Below are positions 26,356 through 36,091 of a DNA stretch of 64,000 bases, in pieces. The DNA is from Candidatus Obscuribacterales bacterium. GTDB taxonomy: Bacteria; Cyanobacteriota; Vampirovibrionia; Obscuribacterales; Obscuribacteraceae. The DNA lies in contig JARLHI010000004.1 in the NCBI GenBank assembly GCA_031292355.1, forward strand, positions 124,001-188,000. The letters run 5' to 3'. A program made the translations under genes and the position numbers. The notes beneath the pieces were generated by a model, which saw only the letters and a program-made list of their open reading frames with translations, was not told where the DNA came from and made no database searches. Within the stretch, counting starts at the first letter, position 1, and every line of letters begins with the position of its first letter.

Positions 26356-27369
26356 TCACTCAGCGCCTGGTTTCTTTTGCTCTGATTGACGATTATTTTC
26401 ATTAGTGACAGTCTGTCCAGCAGCGTGACTTTCAGAGTTGCCATTGACTGCAGAGTCTTCGGCTTCGGCTCGCGCGGTCTCTGTCTCTCTGGCATAGGCC
26501 GCACCATTTTCGTTTTTAGTCGAACCGCCTCCGGCCACAAGCTTTTCTTCGATGGCGTGGGCTCTCTTCAAAGTTGCTTCAGCCAGTTCGCGCTTATTGC
26601 TTAGCTGATACAGCTCCGCCAAACTTTTGAGCGAATCAGCGACTTCTTGGTTTTCGCTACCGTAAATTTTTTCGCGAATCGCTAAAGAACGCTTAAGAAG
26701 AGGTTCGGCAAGATCGTATTGACCGCGAATTGTGTAAAGCTGGGCAAGTTTATTGAGATTATAGGGCGTGTCAGGATGAGCCTCGTTTGGCGCTTTTTGA
26801 TCTCGGGCTTCAATAGCGCGCTTATAGTCTTCTTCGATACTTGTGAGCTTATTTTCTCGCTCTGCCAAATTCTCGAGAGCTTTAGAGAGTGCTTGGGTAG
26901 CAACTGCTTTATCTCTCTCAGAGCCGTTTTGACTGAGCGATTGCAATGCCTGCACGGTGCCAGTACTTGCAAAAATTTGCGCTACTTTTCCGGCCGTTTC
27001 TGTATTCGTCAGACTGGAAAGAGCCATGATGGCAGCTTTCTTACTTTGTTCTGAGCCCATCAAATGCGGAATAAATTTTTCAATCGTCTGCACTTCTTGA
27101 ATTTTCAATTGCTGCTGATTGTAGTTATATGTGCAATAAAAGCCTGTCGCGAAAATCATGAAGCCAGACAGTATCGGCGCAAGCGCTGCGGTTTTATCCC
27201 AAATATCTTTATTAGAGTGAAAAAGACCGCCGGTCAACTGACGTCTGTCCAACTTTCGTCGAGAAGTCTCAAGACGTTCCTTTTCCGAACCGTCTTTAGA
27301 ATCTTCGGCATCTTTAGGACTTTTAAAATCTGGGGTCGTTCTAGCAATACTTTCTTTAGTCTCAAGCAT
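26356..27369 (-). CDS. Single-span membrane protein with TPR repeats
   Basis: 337 residues from ATG 27369, with GGAA upstream; a TTG at 27390 is in frame. A charged N-terminal part (about 55 residues) is followed by a membrane helix (LAPILSGFMIFATGFYCTY), a HEAT-like helical stretch and two or three TPR repeats (LAQLYTIRGQYDLAEPLLKRSL). The C-terminus is acidic and Asn-rich. Related in its TPR part to the other TPR genes in the window. Probably a membrane-anchored scaffold; function unknown. Confidence 0.78.
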   Translation of the reverse strand: MLETKESIARTTPDFKSPKDAEDSKDGSEKERLETSRRKLDRRQLTGGLFHSNKDIWDKTAALAPILSGFMIFATGFYCTYNYNQQQLKIQEVQTIEKFIPHLMGSEQSKKAAIMALSSLTNTETAGKVAQIFASTGTVQALQSLSQNGSERDKAVATQALSKALENLAERENKLTSIEEDYKRAIEARDQKAPNEAHPDTPYNLNKLAQLYTIRGQYDLAEPLLKRSLAIREKIYGSENQEVADSLKSLAELYQLSNKRELAEATLKRAHAIEEKLVAGGGSTKNENGAAYARETETARAEAEDSAVNGNSESHAAGQTVTNENNRQSEQKKPGAE

Positions 27370-27551
27370 CAATATTTCCAGCCTTCTCAAATTCGGTCGA
27401 ACGAATTCTCAAAACGTGCGCAACTGAGTATAACGCCCTGTTGTCAGCAGTAGCAACCCGCTTCAGATTTGTCGATACAAAAATAGAAGCATCAATGCAT
27501 AATCGCTTGGTGGTCCACTAAGATGACAAAAAAACAGGAGCCGTTTGAGCC

Positions 27552-28553
27552 ATGAATTCAGAGACGATGCAAGCGATTGTCATAACTCAGCCAGGCGGAC
27601 CGGAAGTCCTGACAATCCGGGAAGTCGAAAGACCGGAACCCAGTCACAATGAAGTCTTGATAAAAATTCACGCAGCAGCAGTCAATCGGGCGGATTTAAT
27701 TCAAAGAGCTGGTCACTATCCACCGCCTCGCGATGTCAGTCAGGTGACCCCAGGTCTTGAGTTTGCGGGCGAAATCGTGAAAATAGGCAAAGATGTTTTC
27801 GATTGCATGATCGGCGAGCGCATTTTTGGTCTGGTAGGAGGCGGTGCCTATGCACAGTATCTGACAGCCCATCCCCGTACACTCAGTCGTATCCCTCAGC
27901 AGTTAAGTTATGAGGAAGCCAGTGCCTTGCCAGAGGCTTGCATAACAGCCTGGGACGCTATGGTTTCACAAGGTCAACTCCAAACAGGAGAATCAATACT
28001 GATCAATGGTGTCACCAGCGGTGTAGGTACTATTGCAGTTCAAATTGCACACGCCCTAAATTGTTTTGTAGTAGGAACGACTCGCTCATCCAGCAAATCG
28101 GAGAAGCTAAAACAACTCGGACTGGACAACGTCATCATCAGTGAAAAAGTTGAATTTGCCGATAAAGTCAAGGCATTCACCGCAAAGAAAGGCGTCGATG
28201 TAGTGTTGGAATTGATCGGTGGCGACTATTTGGGTGAGGATTTACTGTGCACTGCGCAAAATGGTCGAATCATCCTAGTGGGACTTATTGGTGGTGCCAA
28301 AACAAACGTTGATCTGAGCAAGGTCTTGATGAAGAGAATAAAACTCATTGGGACATCCCTTAGAGCACGTCCACTCGAAGAGAAGATTGCGGTGGCTCAA
28401 ACGTTCTCGAAATCAGTAGTGCCATTGATAGCGCAAGGTAAGATTGTTCCGGTGGTCGATGCCACTTATGACCTTAGAGATGCAGGAAGAGCGCACGAAC
28501 ATCTTGCACAAAACTCGACATTCGGCAAAATAATTCTCAGGGTTTCTCACTAA
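27552..28553 (+). CDS. NAD(P)H:quinone oxidoreductase, zinc-free MDR family
   Basis: 333 residues of the medium-chain dehydrogenase/reductase family of the quinone oxidoreductase (PIG3-like) type. Features are the GroES-like N-terminus (IKIHAAAVNRADLIQRAGHYPPP), the nucleotide loop NGVTSGVGTIAVQIA with Gly-rich fingerprint, and no structural zinc cysteines. The likely reaction is NADPH-dependent reduction of quinones or enones in the cytoplasm. CAGGAG precedes the start. Single gene. Confidence 0.92.
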   Translation: MNSETMQAIVITQPGGPEVLTIREVERPEPSHNEVLIKIHAAAVNRADLIQRAGHYPPPRDVSQVTPGLEFAGEIVKIGKDVFDCMIGERIFGLVGGGAYAQYLTAHPRTLSRIPQQLSYEEASALPEACITAWDAMVSQGQLQTGESILINGVTSGVGTIAVQIAHALNCFVVGTTRSSSKSEKLKQLGLDNVIISEKVEFADKVKAFTAKKGVDVVLELIGGDYLGEDLLCTAQNGRIILVGLIGGAKTNVDLSKVLMKRIKLIGTSLRARPLEEKIAVAQTFSKSVVPLIAQGKIVPVVDATYDLRDAGRAHEHLAQNSTFGKIILRVSH

Positions 28554-28580
28554 AAGCCGCGTAGAGTCATGTGAATTCAT

Positions 28581-28597
28581 CCGTTATCGGTTTAACT
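28581..28597 (-). repeat. Variant copy of the CCGTTAACGG element
   Basis: On the minus strand this reads AGTTAAACCGATAACGG, one base different from the copies at 22075, 35973 and 41461. It lies 28 bases after the quinone oxidoreductase stop. A further CCGTTATCG starts at about 28618, followed by a hairpin-like CTTAGCTTTAAG. Confidence 0.5.
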
Positions 28598-28817
28598 CTG
28601 CTATTCCAAACTTGCTCCGTTATCGCTTAGCTTTAAGCGGAAAAATATCAACCACCTACATCAATTCTAAAACAGAAGCCTTGGTCAAAATCTTATTGTC
28701 TAGAACCAAGAAAACATACCAGCTTTGGCAAGAAATTGACCGTTACAGTTTAATCAAATTTGATTGAACTTTTAAGCCTCAAAACACGTTTCTCTAGTAG
28801 GAGCGTGAGGGCTGCTA

Positions 28818-29933
28818 ATGACAAATTCAAGTTTTGAACGAGAAAGCTTCAAAGACATTCAAGAGAGAGAAAAACTACTAGTGAATTGGGCCTGGTTCAA
28901 ATTTCGCCAGAAATATCCACACGAAGAAGCCTGCATCGAAATGCTTTTTCAATACCTGTCCAATTTGGGGAGAATCATCTGTCATCACTGTGATTGCTCA
29001 GCGGTTGAGAGAAAAGATGTAAGAACTATTCACTGTCTCGATTGTCGAAAAACAAGTTGGTTCACTTCTGGCACCTTTTTTGATCACGGCAAAAAGCTGG
29101 AGGCAGTGATCGGTGCAATTTGGTTATTGGAAAGCGGTGTCAACTGTAGTGCGAATTATTTTGCAAAGCTGGCTAATATAGCCACCTCAACTGCTTCTCA
29201 GCTGTTCAAAAAACTGGCAATCGTTATCAATGAAAAGATGACAGAGACAGGCGTCGCTCTAACATCAAAAGAATTTATTCGTCTCTTTATGCGCAGAAGC
29301 CGTATGACGCCTGCTAAAGAGCATCCTAGTTTCGAACAACATGCGTATGAAGAGGAACAAAAAAAGCTGCGCCTCAAAGCCATAGCGCAAGAAAGTGAAG
29401 AAGACTCAATTTCTCTCACCGACACGACTTTGGTTCATTTGTCTGATAGCCAGCTCAGACTGTGGGCAGCATTGAAAGATAAGCCTCAGAACTTCGATCA
29501 ACTGTTAGAACAGTCCGGTTTGACCACTGGTAAGTTATCGTCTGCACTCCTGGCGCTTGAAACCTACAACTTCATCAACCGAATGCCGGGTGAATGGTAC
29601 GTGCGTAGGCAACCGGAACCATCCGAATCAGCTTCAAACTTAGAACAACCTGAAGGTTTCGATAGAAGAAAAATACTAAAATCTATTAGCGACTTCGTCA
29701 TATTAACCAAGGATGGAATTTCAAGAAAATATTTTCAACTCTATTCGGCCATATATTGGGTCGTAGCGGACAGGGAGAGATGGGGTACAGGAAAGCTCTT
29801 GGCTCTTTGCGGTCAGGCAAAACCGATTTCACCGACGGCGATTGAATTATTCGTCACAGCCTTGCAAGTGTATGTTTCGCCAATTCTTGCAGACAGAACT
29901 TTTGGCGTAACAAGAAGAACTTCATGGAATTGA
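28818..29933 (+). CDS. Zinc-ribbon (IS1595-like) plus DprA-like winged-helix protein
   Basis: 371 residues. Residues 50-110 resemble the zinc ribbon and following helices of IS1595-type transposases (C55, C58, C73, C76, then TSGTFFDHGKKLEAVIGAIWLL), but no DDE nuclease domain follows. About residues 207-266 resemble the C-terminal winged helix of DprA (LKDKPQNFDQLLEQSGL, SALLALETYNFINRMPGEWYVRR). The C-terminus is a further alpha-helical part. There are no terminal inverted repeats. It probably binds DNA as a regulator or in recombination; it may be a domesticated transposase part. TAGGAGCGTGAGG precedes the start. Confidence 0.7.
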   Translation: MTNSSFERESFKDIQEREKLLVNWAWFKFRQKYPHEEACIEMLFQYLSNLGRIICHHCDCSAVERKDVRTIHCLDCRKTSWFTSGTFFDHGKKLEAVIGAIWLLESGVNCSANYFAKLANIATSTASQLFKKLAIVINEKMTETGVALTSKEFIRLFMRRSRMTPAKEHPSFEQHAYEEEQKKLRLKAIAQESEEDSISLTDTTLVHLSDSQLRLWAALKDKPQNFDQLLEQSGLTTGKLSSALLALETYNFINRMPGEWYVRRQPEPSESASNLEQPEGFDRRKILKSISDFVILTKDGISRKYFQLYSAIYWVVADRERWGTGKLLALCGQAKPISPTAIELFVTALQVYVSPILADRTFGVTRRTSWN

Positions 29934-29958
29934 GACATCAATTTAGCGACTTCTCAAT

Positions 29959-32900
29959 TTAAATTTCGGATTTCGACGCCACCGCTTCGACTGACTGAAC
30001 GGACTCGTCTGCCCCATCTGACTCATTTTCAAGACTACTCTTTGCTTTTTTTACCCGACCTTTTCGTCCGCCACAAATCAGCGCGTATTGAGTCGGCAAA
30101 ACTAGCAAAGTCAAAAGCGTCGAAGTAATGAGTCCGCCAATTACAACGGTCGCTAAAGGTCTTTGCACCTCGGCACCAACAGAGGTTGCAAGAGCCATCG
30201 GCAAAAATCCTAAAGAAGCAACGAGCGCCGTCATCAAGACAGGACGCAATCTCTCTTTGGCGCCCTGTAATGCGGCTTCTCGCGCGTCGAGACCATGTTG
30301 CAGTTCTAATTGTCGAATAGTAGAAACGAGCACAACGCCGTTCAAAACGGCAACGCCAAAGAGCGCTATGAATCCGACACCGGCTGTAACTGACAGTTGC
30401 ATACCTCGCGCAGCCAGACCAAAAAGTCCGCCCGACATAGCCAAGGGAATGTTCAAAAACACAAGCAAAACAGCACGCGCACTGCCGAAAGCGCAGTAGA
30501 GCAGCATACCAATTAAAACCAGGGCAACTGGCACGAGAACAAATAATTTGTCTTCAGCAGCCTTTAAATTTTCGAACTGCCCACCCCATTCCAGACGATA
30601 GCCAGTCGGTAAAATCACAGTTGAAGCTACCTCTTTTTGTGCGGCTTCTATGAAGCTGCCGAGGTCCCGCCCGCGAACATTTGTTTGCACTGTAAAAATC
30701 CGACTGCCATCTTGATGCGCGATTTGCGCTGGAGCATCTTTTTTGACAATGCGTGCGACCTGGCTCAATGGCACCAGATCGCCGCCAGACATAGCACAAG
30801 GCAGGCTACCCATTTCCTCGGCACTGGCAATATCTTCTGGTGCGAAACGAACCACTAGAGGATATCGCGGTCGACCTTGAAAAATCGTGCCTACGACTTT
30901 ACCGTCGACAGCTGCAGTCACAGCATCTAATGCCACCTTACCATTGACGCCATATGCGGCAAGGGCATTTCTATTCAATTCAGCAGTCATCACCGGAAAA
31001 CCGCTCGTTTTCTCCAGGCGAATTCCTTCACAACCATCGACATGACCAAGAGCTTGAGCAACAGCACCACCTAGTTGTCTTAGAATGTCCAAATCGGGTC
31101 CGCAAATTCTCACCGCTACATCAGATTTCGCTCCGGCCACTAGTTCGTTCATACGCTGCTCGATTGGCTGTGATATGGAAATACCCGCGCCGGCTACCTC
31201 CTCGCGTAATTTTTTGTCGATGGCGTGTTCGAGTTGATCCTGCGTTTGCCCACCGGTCCATTGACTCTGAGGCTTAAGATTAACAAAAATGTCGGATTCG
31301 TCAGGGCCCATTGGATCGAAAGCTTCTTCAGAATGCCCCGTGCGAGAAACAACTTTTGTCACTTCAGGAAATTCAAGCAGCAATTTCTCAATTTCTTTTG
31401 TCTGCGTGGCCGCCGCAACGTAAGAAGCTGACACAGGTCGATTGGCTGTCAAAACAAAGGAGCCTTCTTTTAATTGCGGAATGAATTCGCTCCCCAAATG
31501 CGGTATCAACATGACACTGCCAATGAAAATCGCAAATGCCAGTAAAGCAGTCACTAGCGAAAATTTGCTGGAAAGGCGCAAGGCCAAATTATAGACAGGG
31601 CGAATCAAACGCATCAAAAATGCATCTTTATCATCAACAACTCTCGGCATAAGTAAGTATGCAAGTGCCGGAGTCAAAAAGAGAGCGATGGCTAAAGCTG
31701 TAAGCAAACCAAAAACGACCGTTAAAGCCATGGGTTCGAATGTTTTGCCGGAAACTCCGGGCAAAAACAATACAGGCATATAAACAACAGTGATAATCAA
31801 CACTGCAAACAGAATTGGAGCTCCGACTTCCTGACTGGCCTTAGTAACAATCAAAAGTCGCTCATGGGGGTCCCGCGATTGCGCCTCTGACAGTCTTCGC
31901 AGAATATGGTCGATCATCACCACCGAGCCGTCAATCAAAATACCAAAATCAATTGCGCCCAGCGAAAGCAGATTGCCAGAAGTATTACTGAGAGTAAGAA
32001 ACGTGACGGCTCCAAGCAGTGACAATGGAATAGCAAGAGCGGCAATGATACCGCCCCTAATATTACCCAGCAGCACAAAGAGGACGATCACTACTAATGC
32101 AGCGCCTTCAATCAAGTTGTGCCAGACAGTATCAATCGTTCGATCAATCAAAATACCGCGATCATAAAACGGCACGATCGTCACGTTGGGGGGAAGATTT
32201 TTCTGAATTTCAGCAACCTTTTCCTTAATGCGTTCTATCATCTGTCGCGAATTTTCGCCCTTACGCATCAAGACGATGCCGATTGTAATTTCTTCTTTGC
32301 CATTTTGAGTGACTATGCTTGCCGGCAATTTTCTGAAGATTTTGACGTCGCCTACATCTCGCACACGCACCATACCAGAGGCTGTGCGTCTGATCAAAAC
32401 ATCACCAATGTCTTCAGGCGAAGTAAGTAAACCCTGCGCTCGCAAATAGATGAGATTTTCCCCATCAACTGCATATCCGCCACCAGCGTTACCATTATTG
32501 GTGGCAAGAGCGGATGTGACATCTTCCAGGCTAAGTTTAAAACCATGCAGCTTCTCAGGGTGAATCCACACCTGATATTCTTTAGCCTCTCCGCCCATCG
32601 ACTGCACTTCATCGATGCCGGGCACTGTTTTCAAAGATGGAATAATTTCCCAGGTGAGGATATCTCGTAATTGCATTTGCGAGTATCCAGGTCCCCGGAC
32701 TTCGAATTGATAAATTTCACCAAGGCCGGTGGCAATCGGTCCGAGAAAAACTTTAATGTCACCACCAGTTGGCATCTGCTCTTGAGCACCTTTCAAACGT
32801 TCTGAAATCTGTTGGCGCGCCCAATAAATATCTGTGCCATCCTCAAAAACAGCGGTCACCTGCGACAACGCGTATTTAGATACAGAACGCAGGCGAAGGA

Positions 32901-33195
32901 GCTTCGGCATTGATTGCAATGATAATTCGACGGGAAATGTGATGTACTGCTCGACTTCTGTGGGTGCCAATCCCCGGCAATTCGTGGTGACACTAACCTG
33001 CACGTTAGAGATATCGGGAACAGCGTCGATATGCATGTTAAAGAATGACCAGACACCGATTCCAGCAAACAAAATGGTGAAGGCGATGACCAGAAATCGT
33101 GCCTTAATGCTGGCTGCAATCAAGCCTTCTAACAAGCCATAACTGGCCTGTTCTGGTTCGCCGAAATCTTCTCTATCACTTACTGTTTGCATCAT
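29959..33195 (-). CDS. CzcA/CusA-type heavy-metal RND efflux transporter
   Basis: 1078 residues, typical of inner-membrane heavy-metal RND pumps that export cations using the proton gradient. Features: N-terminal helix, a porter domain starting DAVPDISNVQV, 12 expected membrane spans, and the TM4 acidic motif as D416, D422, D429 (DFGILIDGSVVMID). The CzcA consensus has Glu at the third site. The ion cannot be told from sequence; divalent metals such as cobalt, zinc, cadmium, or copper are possible. It overlaps the adaptor gene by 4 bases (ATGA). No outer-membrane partner is adjacent. The C-terminus is acidic and Ser-rich. Confidence 0.93.
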   Translation of the reverse strand: MMQTVSDREDFGEPEQASYGLLEGLIAASIKARFLVIAFTILFAGIGVWSFFNMHIDAVPDISNVQVSVTTNCRGLAPTEVEQYITFPVELSLQSMPKLLRLRSVSKYALSQVTAVFEDGTDIYWARQQISERLKGAQEQMPTGGDIKVFLGPIATGLGEIYQFEVRGPGYSQMQLRDILTWEIIPSLKTVPGIDEVQSMGGEAKEYQVWIHPEKLHGFKLSLEDVTSALATNNGNAGGGYAVDGENLIYLRAQGLLTSPEDIGDVLIRRTASGMVRVRDVGDVKIFRKLPASIVTQNGKEEITIGIVLMRKGENSRQMIERIKEKVAEIQKNLPPNVTIVPFYDRGILIDRTIDTVWHNLIEGAALVVIVLFVLLGNIRGGIIAALAIPLSLLGAVTFLTLSNTSGNLLSLGAIDFGILIDGSVVMIDHILRRLSEAQSRDPHERLLIVTKASQEVGAPILFAVLIITVVYMPVLFLPGVSGKTFEPMALTVVFGLLTALAIALFLTPALAYLLMPRVVDDKDAFLMRLIRPVYNLALRLSSKFSLVTALLAFAIFIGSVMLIPHLGSEFIPQLKEGSFVLTANRPVSASYVAAATQTKEIEKLLLEFPEVTKVVSRTGHSEEAFDPMGPDESDIFVNLKPQSQWTGGQTQDQLEHAIDKKLREEVAGAGISISQPIEQRMNELVAGAKSDVAVRICGPDLDILRQLGGAVAQALGHVDGCEGIRLEKTSGFPVMTAELNRNALAAYGVNGKVALDAVTAAVDGKVVGTIFQGRPRYPLVVRFAPEDIASAEEMGSLPCAMSGGDLVPLSQVARIVKKDAPAQIAHQDGSRIFTVQTNVRGRDLGSFIEAAQKEVASTVILPTGYRLEWGGQFENLKAAEDKLFVLVPVALVLIGMLLYCAFGSARAVLLVFLNIPLAMSGGLFGLAARGMQLSVTAGVGFIALFGVAVLNGVVLVSTIRQLELQHGLDAREAALQGAKERLRPVLMTALVASLGFLPMALATSVGAEVQRPLATVVIGGLITSTLLTLLVLPTQYALICGGRKGRVKKAKSSLENESDGADESVQSVEAVASKSEI

Positions 33196-34541
33196 TCGTC
33201 TGGTAACAGCTCGCCCTTCAAAACTTCAGACTTCAAAGTAAATGAGCCTTTAGTAACAACGCGTTGACCAACTGAAAGTCCCTGAAGTACTGCTGTGTAG
33301 CGACTATTCTTGGCGCCCTTTTGAATTTCTTGTTTTTTGTAAGTATTCGGACTTGTCTGCACAAATACGTATGCTTTACCGTTAATATCTTGGATCGCTT
33401 CGTTATCCACAGCCACAATGGGCGTCGAACTTGTGCCTTCTTCTGCTTTTGCCAGCACCAACATCCCTGGCTTGAGGACACCACTTGGATTATTCACCAC
33501 AACTCTTACAGAAACAGTGCGTGACTGCGGATCAAAATTTTCCCCACCTTTGACCACGCGCCCTTGAAACAATTTACCTGGTGCGACTTCTGTTTCGAAA
33601 TTAACAGGTGCTCCCACTTTTAGCTCAGAAACTTCTGATTGCGGGACTTCCAGCATCACCCAGACCTGATCTAAATTGACAATGTGAAAAAGTCCTTCCT
33701 GCGCGTTCAATACACCCGTACCATTCGGATTGACGTTTTCACCCGCTTTAATATTGCGCTGAGTCACGATACCCGATATGGGGCTGCGAACCGCTAGCTC
33801 ACTGGTCAAATTCTGCGGATTCAAATTAGCAACGCTAATACCAAAGGCTTTTAAGCGCGAAGCAGAAGAAGCAGCTGCTGCTTGTGTTGCAGCGAGCATG
33901 GCTTTGGCGGCTGCCAGTTCAGCTTGAGTGGTTGAAAGCGCATTCTGCGCAGATTGCACTTGTTTGACTGAACTGATGCCTTCCTTGTTCAAAGTCTGTT
34001 GGCGCTCCCAATCAGATTTGATTGTGCTAATTCGACTACTGGCTGCAGCGACTTGCGCTTTGGCTTCCAATACTTTGGCTTGTTCGCTCAAATAGCTTGA
34101 CTGCGCTTCAGCTAACTCAGGGCAATTGACGTAACAAAGTATTTGATTGGCTTTCACCGACTGTCCGATATCAGCGAGCACTTTTGTGACAACGCCCCGA
34201 ACAAGCGAGTTAACAACAGCTGAGCCGTCAGAAGTCGGCTCCACGCTCGAAGAAAAAATTGTCACTTTTGCCATAGAATGCTTAGCAATGGTTTCCGTTT
34301 TTACGCCAGCTCTGACTTCCATCTTGGGACTCAAATGATAGACAATGCGGTCTATAACTTGTGTGCTCTCTTTAGAGTTGACCGGCGCTCGCGTCGGCAC
34401 AGAAGCTGCAACACTGGCGCTGTCTTGTAACGCTGAATTGGAATTCTGAGCGCGCTCGGAGTTGGAACACGCGCTCAAAACTGATAACGAAATAGGTAGC
34501 AGGCACCAGATGAAGGTGCCCTTCAAACAAAACAATTGCAA
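33192..34541 (-). CDS. RND efflux membrane-fusion lipoprotein (CzcB type)
   Basis: 449 residues. A signal with lipobox LSAC suggests a lipoprotein in the periplasm that links the pump to an outer-membrane channel. The HlyD pattern is clear: biotinyl-lipoyl half (VVTKVLADIGQSVKANQILCYV), a long helical hairpin (EAQSSYLSEQAKVLEAKAQ), then the returning lipoyl half (AVRSPISGIVTQRNIKAGENV) and beta-barrel. The start codon is TTG. It runs directly into the transporter gene. No cysteine- or His-rich metal-binding extension. Confidence 0.92.
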   Translation of the reverse strand: MQLFCLKGTFIWCLLPISLSVLSACSNSERAQNSNSALQDSASVAASVPTRAPVNSKESTQVIDRIVYHLSPKMEVRAGVKTETIAKHSMAKVTIFSSSVEPTSDGSAVVNSLVRGVVTKVLADIGQSVKANQILCYVNCPELAEAQSSYLSEQAKVLEAKAQVAAASSRISTIKSDWERQQTLNKEGISSVKQVQSAQNALSTTQAELAAAKAMLAATQAAAASSASRLKAFGISVANLNPQNLTSELAVRSPISGIVTQRNIKAGENVNPNGTGVLNAQEGLFHIVNLDQVWVMLEVPQSEVSELKVGAPVNFETEVAPGKLFQGRVVKGGENFDPQSRTVSVRVVVNNPSGVLKPGMLVLAKAEEGTSSTPIVAVDNEAIQDINGKAYVFVQTSPNTYKKQEIQKGAKNSRYTAVLQGLSVGQRVVTKGSFTLKSEVLKGELLPDE

Positions 34542-34685
34542 ACGATTCTCATTTTCTTCGGCAATGACGTCACCAATTCATTTTACCCCGATCAACAAGA
34601 AGATGTTGCTCCGTGAATATTTCGGGATGGATTGGGATGCAATATGAAGCGACTATCTGCACCACCAACAGTATCAGTCAACTGC

Positions 34686-35792
34686 CTAAATCAAGCCTGC
34701 TTTCAAAAGATCCTTCAAGTCGATTAAACCAACTGGCTTTTGAGCATCGTCCATGATCACCAAAGCACTAATGGTGAACACTTCCATGATCTTTAACGCT
34801 TCTTTGGCAAGCGACTGTGAAGAAATAGTCTTGGGATTTCTAGTCATGAACTCGGAGGCATGTTTGCCGAAAACATCTAATCCAGATGTCAAAATCGCCC
34901 GACGCAAGTCGCCCTCTGTAATTACGCCGGCAAGAGTGCCATCGTCGTTACAAACGCAACTGAAGCCCAATTTCTTGTCTGTAACCTCTTGCAACACCTG
35001 CTTATAACCAGTATTCAACGTCACTACAGGCAAAGCCACGCCCCGACGCATCACATCAGCGACAGTCAGCAACTGTTGACCAAGCGAACCGCCTGGATGA
35101 CTGCGCGCAAAATCTTCGTTCTTAAAGCCTTTTCTAGTCATCAAAACAATCGCCAGAGAATCGCCCATCGCTAGAGCCGCTGTGGTTGAGGACGTCGGAG
35201 CGAGATTCAAACTACAGGCTTCACGCGGTACCCAAACATCCAGGACAACGTCACTGAATTTGGCTAGTGTCGAAGATAGATTGCCAGTCAAAGCAATTAT
35301 TGGCAGCCCAAGCCTCTTAATGGGTTCAATCGCCAGCTTGATCTCGGAAGTTTCGCCGGTCGCAGACAGTGCGACGACAACATCGCGTGCATCCATCATG
35401 CCAAAATCACCGTGACGCAATTCAGCTGGATGAACAAAAAACGCCGGAGTGCCGGTCGAGGCAAAAGTAGCGGCAATCTTGTTGCCGATATGCCCAGATT
35501 TACCCATACCGGTGACTACGACTTTGCCCTGACAGTTAAAAAGCAAATCGATTGCTCGCGAGAAAGACTCGCTAAGCCGCTCGCTCACTCCTTTAATGGC
35601 GTCTGCTTCCATCGTCAGCACTTGCCTGGCCTGCTCGATGCTCCAGGACTGCAACGCGAGGCTATCCTCGCTCAACCCAGGCTCGTAAGCTGGATCGAAT
35701 TCGTTTGCAGACTGAGGTGTGTCCGGCGCAAACGGCTTTATAGACAGCGGTTGAAGCACTTCAGGGTCCAATTTCAAATTATCTGCTGCCAC
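34686..35792 (-). CDS. kdsD: Arabinose-5-phosphate isomerase (SIS + CBS)
   Basis: 368 residues. It interconverts ribulose-5-phosphate and arabinose-5-phosphate for Kdo synthesis in lipopolysaccharide. The SIS domain has TGMGKSGHIGNKIAATFASTG and HPAELRHGDFGM; two CBS domains follow (about 240-368, VADVMRRGVALP and ITEGDLRRAILTSG). The N-terminus is about 45 residues longer than usual (LQPLSIKPFAPDTPQSANEF) and may be disordered. GTG start with AAGGA upstream. It supports an outer membrane with Kdo lipid in this organism. Confidence 0.93.
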   Translation of the reverse strand: MAADNLKLDPEVLQPLSIKPFAPDTPQSANEFDPAYEPGLSEDSLALQSWSIEQARQVLTMEADAIKGVSERLSESFSRAIDLLFNCQGKVVVTGMGKSGHIGNKIAATFASTGTPAFFVHPAELRHGDFGMMDARDVVVALSATGETSEIKLAIEPIKRLGLPIIALTGNLSSTLAKFSDVVLDVWVPREACSLNLAPTSSTTAALAMGDSLAIVLMTRKGFKNEDFARSHPGGSLGQQLLTVADVMRRGVALPVVTLNTGYKQVLQEVTDKKLGFSCVCNDDGTLAGVITEGDLRRAILTSGLDVFGKHASEFMTRNPKTISSQSLAKEALKIMEVFTISALVIMDDAQKPVGLIDLKDLLKAGLI

Positions 35793-36091
35793 AATACATC
35801 CTTGAGAGTGTAAGGTCCAAGACCTTGAACGAGCGCCAGCGGTATTTTAAACAATTTGCCGCTTGTGTTTCTTGACAAATGTTCAGTTAAGCCCTCCAGG
35901 GTGAGTAAAAGGGTCAGCTGTTGGTGCTTTAGCTAATTCGTGAAAGATTTTAATCTTTCATTTTCACCCCAAAAGTTAAACCGTTAACGGACGAAATATA
36001 CGGTGAGTAAGAAAATCTACCTAAAAGGTACCAATCGACCGAACCGGGGAACTAATGAACTAGGACCACGAATTTTCGAAAGGATCTTATT
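35793..36091 (+). promoter_or_regulatory. Leader region of the kinase/propeller gene
   Basis: About 300 bases between divergent kdsD and the kinase. It holds a TTGACA (35872-35877) without a good -10, a perfect hairpin TGAAAGATT-TT-AATCTTTCA (35941-35960) followed by TTTTC that looks like an intrinsic terminator, and the AAGTTAAACCGTTAACGG element (35973-35990). A hairpin ahead of a plus-strand gene would suit attenuation. Confidence 0.4.
35973..35990 (+). repeat. Copy of the recurring CCGTTAACGG element
   Basis: Exact 18-base AAGTTAAACCGTTAACGG, 100 bases upstream of the kinase ribosome site and just after a terminator-like hairpin. Same sequence as 22075 and 41461. Confidence 0.7.

Noticed and set aside
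28818..29933. Intact IS1595 element
   Set aside because: No DDE nuclease domain and no terminal inverted repeats or target duplication seen around it.
30128..30499. 123-codon plus-strand frame
   Set aside because: Antisense to the CzcA-type pump, Pro/Ser/Thr-rich shadow.
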